DNA from: JBNKEI01 sp050288705
GTDB taxonomy: Bacteria > Myxococcota > Myxococcia > Myxococcales > UBA5297
Length of the DNA: 64,000 bases
Assembly (NCBI GenBank): GCA_050288705.1
Contig: JBNKEI010000043.1
Span: 5,900 to 69,899, forward strand
Reading direction: 5' to 3'
In this document: positions 60,245 to 64,000 of the stretch, piece by piece
Layout: every line of letters starts with the position of its first letter
Position numbering within the stretch: the first letter of the stretch is position 1
The notes under the pieces: generated by a model
What the model saw: only the letters and a program-made list of their open reading frames with translations
Told to the model about the DNA's origin: nothing
Databases searched by the model: none
Made by a program: the position numbers and the translations under genes

Positions 60245-61537
60245 ATGTTTACGCTGCACAGATATAGAATCGCCATTTTTCTTATGATGGGAATTATTTT
60301 TGCCCATTGCGGAAACAGAAATGAAAACGACACTGCAATACACTCCGATAATAAAAACCCTCCGCATGCTTCCAATACACCCGAAGAAGAAACTTTCGTC
60401 TCTAAATCGTACCCTCCACCCATAACCATGCACGGGTTTGTCAATTATTCAACATCACACGGCCTTCCTACCACTGTTTATGATGTTTCTGCCGACGAAA
60501 CTGGCAACATTTGGGCGGCTGGATACGAAGCTTTATACTTATTGCGCCCAGAGAGCACTGGTTTTGAAGAACTAACTGAAAAAAATGGTCTACAAAAATG
60601 GAAAGTGCTATCGGTTGCCGGCCTTGGTCCCAATGAAGTAATGGTGGGGTACGAAGGAGTTTTCGGCGGCAAGGAAGATAATGATCCGCAATGGATGGTT
60701 CGTAGTGGAGGCGTAGACCGCTTGCAATTAGTAGAAGATTCTATGCTTCAGGGAACTCATTATGTAATCCATACCCCTCCGGATGAATACTGCCACGTTA
60801 GCAGCGAAGGGGACACTTGTTATAATGGCCGTTACAAAATTCGCAACGTTTACATTATTAGGCCTCTGCTGAGCGGACCCTTTGCAGGCGATATATGGTT
60901 TGGAGGAAATCATGGCGTAGCCATGTGGAACGAAAAGCAACAAAAAATATTAGAACATCAGCACTGCGCTATCGAAGGAATTGATACTGATGGAAGCACC
61001 CGTTTCTTTACTGGCGATTTTTGGGGGCTGGCCATCGCTCCGGACAACAATGTTTGGATTGGCGGAGCGCATCGCGTGGCCCGCATTCCTTATTCTTCCG
61101 AAGGCGGCGAATTTTTTGCCCCCCAAGATCCCATCGTCGATGTATGGCCGGATAAAAACAATCAAGACCGCGTTGACGACCATATCAAAGCTATTACTGT
61201 TGCCACCAATGGAGATGTTTGGATTGGCAGTGTAGCCAACAACCTGGCACGCTATTCTCCTTCTACCAATACGATCGAGTATTTTGATAAAAGCAAAGGC
61301 GCGCCTGATCAAGCGGTTACTGCATTAGCTGCCGATCCGGATGGAACTATTTGGGTGGGAAGCTATGTAGGCATTGGTAGATATAACCCAGCTACCGGAG
61401 AGTGGGCTTATTATTATCACCGCACTCACGGCTTAGCAGATGATTCTATCAGCAGCATACAAATTGACACCCGCACTGAGCCACGCACTGTATATATTGG
61501 CACTTCTCAGGGAGTATCTGTGTACCAGGGACCTTAA
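60245..61537 (+). CDS. Exported beta-propeller protein (two-component-regulator-propeller type repeats)
   Basis: The 430-residue protein has an N-terminal hydrophobic segment ending FAHC. It may be a lipoprotein, although His before the Cys is unusual for a lipobox. A Ser/Thr/Pro/Glu-rich linker is followed by repeated blade motifs with N-x-W-x-G: GNIWAAGYEALY, GDIWFGGNHGVAMW, NNVWIGGAHRVARI, GDVWIGSVANNLARY, GTIWVGSYVGIGRY and the final TVYIGTSQGVSVY. These match reg_prop-type propellers of sensor proteins and free periplasmic proteins. GAGGAGGG lies about 5 bases upstream. No partner kinase is adjacent. Confidence 0.75.
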   Translation: MFTLHRYRIAIFLMMGIIFAHCGNRNENDTAIHSDNKNPPHASNTPEEETFVSKSYPPPITMHGFVNYSTSHGLPTTVYDVSADETGNIWAAGYEALYLLRPESTGFEELTEKNGLQKWKVLSVAGLGPNEVMVGYEGVFGGKEDNDPQWMVRSGGVDRLQLVEDSMLQGTHYVIHTPPDEYCHVSSEGDTCYNGRYKIRNVYIIRPLLSGPFAGDIWFGGNHGVAMWNEKQQKILEHQHCAIEGIDTDGSTRFFTGDFWGLAIAPDNNVWIGGAHRVARIPYSSEGGEFFAPQDPIVDVWPDKNNQDRVDDHIKAITVATNGDVWIGSVANNLARYSPSTNTIEYFDKSKGAPDQAVTALAADPDGTIWVGSYVGIGRYNPATGEWAYYYHRTHGLADDSISSIQIDTRTEPRTVYIGTSQGVSVYQGP

Positions 61538-61861
61538 GACTATTTCGTATCGTAAGCATGCGTGAAGCTCACGCGTAGAGATGACTACACGATGGCACAA
61601 GCTGTATGTCAGCACGATTAAGGCGCTAGAACCTGACAAGGACGCCTAAAAGCAGCCTGGCAACTTTTAGCCTAATTTGGCTGGTAGGCTTAGGCGCGCA
61701 GTGGTGTCCTTATAGTTTCAAGGCATCCATTCGCTAGGGCTTTTTCGACTTCTTTGATGATGCGAAGAAGCGCAACCAAGGAGCTACTCCATTAAGTTCA
61801 GCAGTGTCTGCTCACTTAGCTGCTTCTACCAGCGCTTTGACGTGGTCAATAAGAATAAAAA
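61538..61861. other. 324-base intergenic region with structured sequence and a possible transposase remnant
   Basis: A GCGTGA/TCACGC hairpin lies near 61562-61576, and an imperfect inverted repeat (GCCTAA with TTAGGC) spans about 61644-61695. On the minus strand around 61760-61810 a short frame reads TAELNGVAPWLRF, similar to the C terminus of IS66-type transposases; stops interrupt it upstream. No intact gene was found. Confidence 0.35.
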
Positions 61862-62287
61862 TCAATTATTAATGGTTCTCCCGATTTTTTTTGTATACCG
61901 CTCCTCGCCACGAAAAAAATGAATCAGTGGGTTGCCAAATAGAATGCCGGTCGCCAAGGTTAGAACAAAGAAGAATTGGGACTCGCCCGTGCGAATCTCT
62001 CCAAAAAGAAGCTCGGCAGCAGCCCGGAACAGGTAGATTCCGACATTCAGCGCAATTGCTGCCCGCCCCACCTTAGTGGCGAGGAGTTCGTCCCTAAGCA
62101 CCAGGTAGGCATAGGTAGAGAAAAAGAAGAATGGGAGCATGCAGAAGTTGAATGTCTGCATCAGCATGCGGTGCTCGGCCGTCATATAGCTGAGGCGCGC
62201 CGGCCAGTCGAAAATCCACCAAAAGCCAATATGGAATACAGTAAACAGAGCACTTAGAATTCCGCATACGAAAAGAAGTTTTCTCAA
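61862..62287 (-). CDS. Small four-helix membrane protein, TTG start
   Basis: The 141-residue product has four hydrophobic helices, at about 3-24, 45-64, 77-95 and 105-122, and basic ends. I do not recognise the family. The start appears to be TTG at 62287, with GAGGAG 6 bases upstream; the first Met inside would lose the first helix. The gene stands alone, 163 bases downstream of the nucleotidase-domain gene. Confidence 0.65.
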   Translation of the reverse strand: MRKLLFVCGILSALFTVFHIGFWWIFDWPARLSYMTAEHRMLMQTFNFCMLPFFFFSTYAYLVLRDELLATKVGRAAIALNVGIYLFRAAAELLFGEIRTGESQFFFVLTLATGILFGNPLIHFFRGEERYTKKIGRTINN

Positions 62288-62395
62288 AGGCGTCTCCTCA
62301 ATTTATTTGACGCGACAGGCTCTCAACGCCGTCAGTCTCGCAAATGGCCGCGTACCCAGGGCACCCAATACAACAATTACCGAATACCACCCGCG

Positions 62396-62442
62396 AACCG
62401 CAGTTGAATAGTGTGAAGCATGGACGATTTACAACTGCGGTT
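62396..62442. repeat. 11-bp perfect inverted repeat
   Basis: AACCGCAGTTG (62396-62406) and CAACTGCGGTT (62432-62442) are separated by 25 bases. It lies 8 bases beyond the nucleotidase-domain gene and upstream of the membrane-protein gene. On the minus strand no T-run follows, so it is not a standard terminator for those genes. Confidence 0.6.
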
Positions 62443-62450
62443 TATTAATA

Positions 62451-63275
62451 TTATTTGCTTTTGCAATTCTTTTCTAAAATCGTATTGTGTTCAGGTTCTG
62501 CCGAAAGCGGAGAATCGACCGGGTAGGTTTCTAAAAAATAGCTAGCAATGACTTCAAAGCTCTTTTCGTTGGCCATTTTACTGTTTGGTTTGTTCATTTT
62601 ATTTTTTAAATCAATATAGCCATCATTTCCTTGTAGCAGATATTCCGAAGTTGCCAGGCGCACCGTTTGATCGTCAGAAAATTCCTCGATAAATTTTTCA
62701 GTTCCACTGTGACGATCGAGCACATAAACATCAGAAACGCGGTTTCCTTCGGTTATACGATTCCCTCGCGAATCAAGCTTTTCAGCCTGACGGCTACAAT
62801 CAGCTTTAAACCTCACCCCATATACCTGCAAATAAGATCCCTTAGGATTGTCTGTAGGGAACAACGCAACCGAATGTTCTAAAATATTTTTTAATTCCCG
62901 ATAAGTTACCTCCACTACATAAATTTTCTCATCGAACTGAAGCACATCCTTCAAAACCTTACGCTTAATGGCACCTTTTTTAAGTTTTGCGCCGTTCACC
63001 TTTTCACAACGAATTGAACCAGCATTTTGAATGGCCAATTCTGGTAGCAGATATTCAACTTGTTCGTCAAAAGCATGATAAAATGCTTTTGCAACCAGTT
63101 GCCCAATAGGATTGTCATTTAATCGCAACATTTCTTTGGAAATGATAATATCTCCACTAATCCAGCCGGTTACGTCTTCGGGATTGATCAGATCGACATG
63201 CTCGTCATTGTATTTAAGACAGGATATGCTTATCAAAGAACAAAACAATGCTATTCCGTAAAACCGAATATTCAT
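62451..63275 (-). CDS. Lipoprotein with an isolated 5'-nucleotidase C-terminal-like domain
   Basis: The 274-residue product has a lipoprotein signal ending LISISC. The rest matches the C-terminal substrate-binding domain of UshA-type 5'-nucleotidases: LAIQNAGSIRCEKV (usually QNGGGIR), YVVEVTYRELKNILEHSV, LQVYGVRFKADC and VRLATSEYLLQGNDGY. The N-terminal metallophosphatase domain is absent, so it is probably not a nucleotidase by itself. It follows the TonB-dependent receptor by 9 bases with GAGGA overlapping that stop, suggesting it serves the same uptake system. Confidence 0.75.
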   Translation of the reverse strand: MNIRFYGIALFCSLISISCLKYNDEHVDLINPEDVTGWISGDIIISKEMLRLNDNPIGQLVAKAFYHAFDEQVEYLLPELAIQNAGSIRCEKVNGAKLKKGAIKRKVLKDVLQFDEKIYVVEVTYRELKNILEHSVALFPTDNPKGSYLQVYGVRFKADCSRQAEKLDSRGNRITEGNRVSDVYVLDRHSGTEKFIEEFSDDQTVRLATSEYLLQGNDGYIDLKNKMNKPNSKMANEKSFEVIASYFLETYPVDSPLSAEPEHNTILEKNCKSK

Positions 63276-63284
63276 GATTTTTCC

Positions 63285-64000
63285 TCAGTAACTAGCACGC
63301 AACGTACACCACCCGTAAAAACCTTCTCGCGGCAATAGCTCTGGTATCCTATCTGAGCGCGACACATCATCTACTATTTTCGATTGAAACAGGTTTCTGG
63401 CGGTAACTGAAAACTCAAAGTGTCCGGCAATTGGCTCGGTACTAATTTGGGCTCCTAGAAGAAAATATGGCGGTATACGAAAAGAACGCAATGCTTCCAA
63501 AATAGAGCGCCTATTATTTCTTCTTTCTGCTCCGGCCTGGCCGAGCACGGAAAAATTTAGCCAATCGCCTAACGGGATTTGGGTCGCCCAATTTAACCGA
63601 TACTGCGGCACGTCAGTGAGATATTCTCCTGCTTTTGCAGCGCGATCCCATGCTCGAAACCAGGAAAAATTGAGTAAAGTAAATGCCCGGTTAGATAATT
63701 CATAACGTATCTCGGATTCTAAACCCAACACTTCCACTCCCAATTCACGATTAGCAAAACGTGGCACATTTCCAGTATTATCAACTGCGGCAATAGGATT
63801 GGAGAAATAATTATAAAATACATTACCTCGTAACCGTAAAATATTGGTTTTCAGCGGCAAGATGGACTCCACTCCCGCCTCAAAAGTATCAATAATTGCT
63901 GGTCTTAGATTAGGATTACCTTGAAAACGACCTCGGTTCAGTTCGGAATTTTCGGGAATTTTTTCCGCCAGTTCCTGAATAGTCGGTGCTCGAAAAGCCC
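63285..64000 (-). CDS. TonB-dependent outer-membrane receptor, C-terminal part (cut by window edge)
   Basis: The frame is open from the right edge through 237 codons. It begins AFRAPTIQELAEKIPE, the FRAP motif of TonB-dependent receptors, then GNPNLRPAIIDTFEAGVE. Barrel strands with aromatic girdles follow (LLNFSWFRAWDRA, YRLNWATQIPLGDW, FEFSVTARNLF). The C terminus is RASY, ending in an aromatic residue as expected. The receptor imports a chelate or other substrate across the outer membrane. The plug domain is outside the window, so the ligand is unknown. Confidence 0.88.
   Translation of the reverse strand, partial: AFRAPTIQELAEKIPENSELNRGRFQGNPNLRPAIIDTFEAGVESILPLKTNILRLRGNVFYNYFSNPIAAVDNTGNVPRFANRELGVEVLGLESEIRYELSNRAFTLLNFSWFRAWDRAAKAGEYLTDVPQYRLNWATQIPLGDWLNFSVLGQAGAERRNNRRSILEALRSFRIPPYFLLGAQISTEPIAGHFEFSVTARNLFQSKIVDDVSRSDRIPELLPREGFYGWCTLRASY

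Noticed and set aside
60041..60444. Two minus-strand frames of 120-130 codons opposite the propeller gene start
   Set aside because: They overlap the signal region of a well-supported gene with a strong ribosome binding site, and their products show no domain or signal structure.
1..64000. tRNA genes, rRNA genes, CRISPR arrays, prophage or complete insertion sequences
   Set aside because: Intergenic regions were read on both strands and no cloverleaf, regular repeat-spacer array, integrase or intact transposase was found; a short tRNA could still be missed by eye.

Overview
The window looks like chromosome from a Gram-negative, heterotrophic bacterium of a deltaproteobacterial type (Myxococcota, Bdellovibrionota or Desulfobacterota in the broad sense). 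Signs of an outer membrane are a beta-barrel protein, a TonB-dependent receptor and several lipoproteins. A zinc-ribbon Ser/Thr kinase, a PEGA-domain protein, a FecR-domain protein and a lipoprotein with Asp-rich repeats are common in those lineages. No rRNA, tRNA, CRISPR array, intact insertion sequence or prophage was found. The lineage is an inference; no marker names a species.

Layout. 1-4.7 kb (minus): a translation/RNA cluster, DUF503-rbfA-DHH phosphoesterase-folD-truB-rpsO-pnp, with pnp cut by the left edge. 4.9-12.4 kb (minus): an apparent five-gene operon of sensor histidine kinase, FecR protein, secreted protein, Ser/Thr kinase and rhamnulose-phosphate aldolase/dehydrogenase. 12.6-16 kb (plus): pyruvate phosphate dikinase and a MaoC hydratase. 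16-21.6 kb (minus): outer-membrane protein, processive glycosyltransferase, PEGA protein and a C-terminal processing protease. 21.8-33.8 kb (plus): a three-gene glutamate synthase, aspartokinase and trpEGCFBA, so closely spaced that one promoter near 21.73 kb could serve all of it; trpD is absent. 34-43.4 kb (plus, except csp): GH26 lipoprotein, NtrC-type regulator, tandem GILT-like thiol lipoprotein, cold-shock protein, an orphan substrate-binding protein, a four-domain CoA-disulfide reductase/rhodanese/TusA/DsrE fusion and a DUF5670 micro-membrane protein. 43.4-45.4 kb (minus): two nucleotide-sugar enzymes. 45.8-49.4 kb: a repeat lipoprotein, an unrecognised protein and a propeller-like membrane protein. 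49.7-54.8 kb (plus): hoxFUYHW, an NAD-linked [NiFe] hydrogenase with its maturation protease. 55-60 kb (minus): a PDO-like protein and thioredoxin-reductase-like flavoprotein resembling a split AhpF, DUF523-DUF1722, lexA and DUF4032. 60-64 kb: a propeller protein, a small membrane protein, an orphan 5'-nucleotidase C-domain lipoprotein and the end of a TonB-dependent receptor.

How it fits together. The 21.8-33.8 kb block joins nitrogen assimilation with aspartate-family and tryptophan synthesis. Between 37 and 58 kb there is a concentration of thiol and sulfur redox proteins around an NADH-linked hydrogenase. Points most worth following up are the electron-rich split glutamate synthase, an internal ribosome binding site in lysC at the catalytic/ACT boundary, the split AhpF-like pair lacking an NADPH-binding HRR motif, the tandem GILT-like lipoprotein, and two apparent copies of a dispersed intergenic palindromic repeat.
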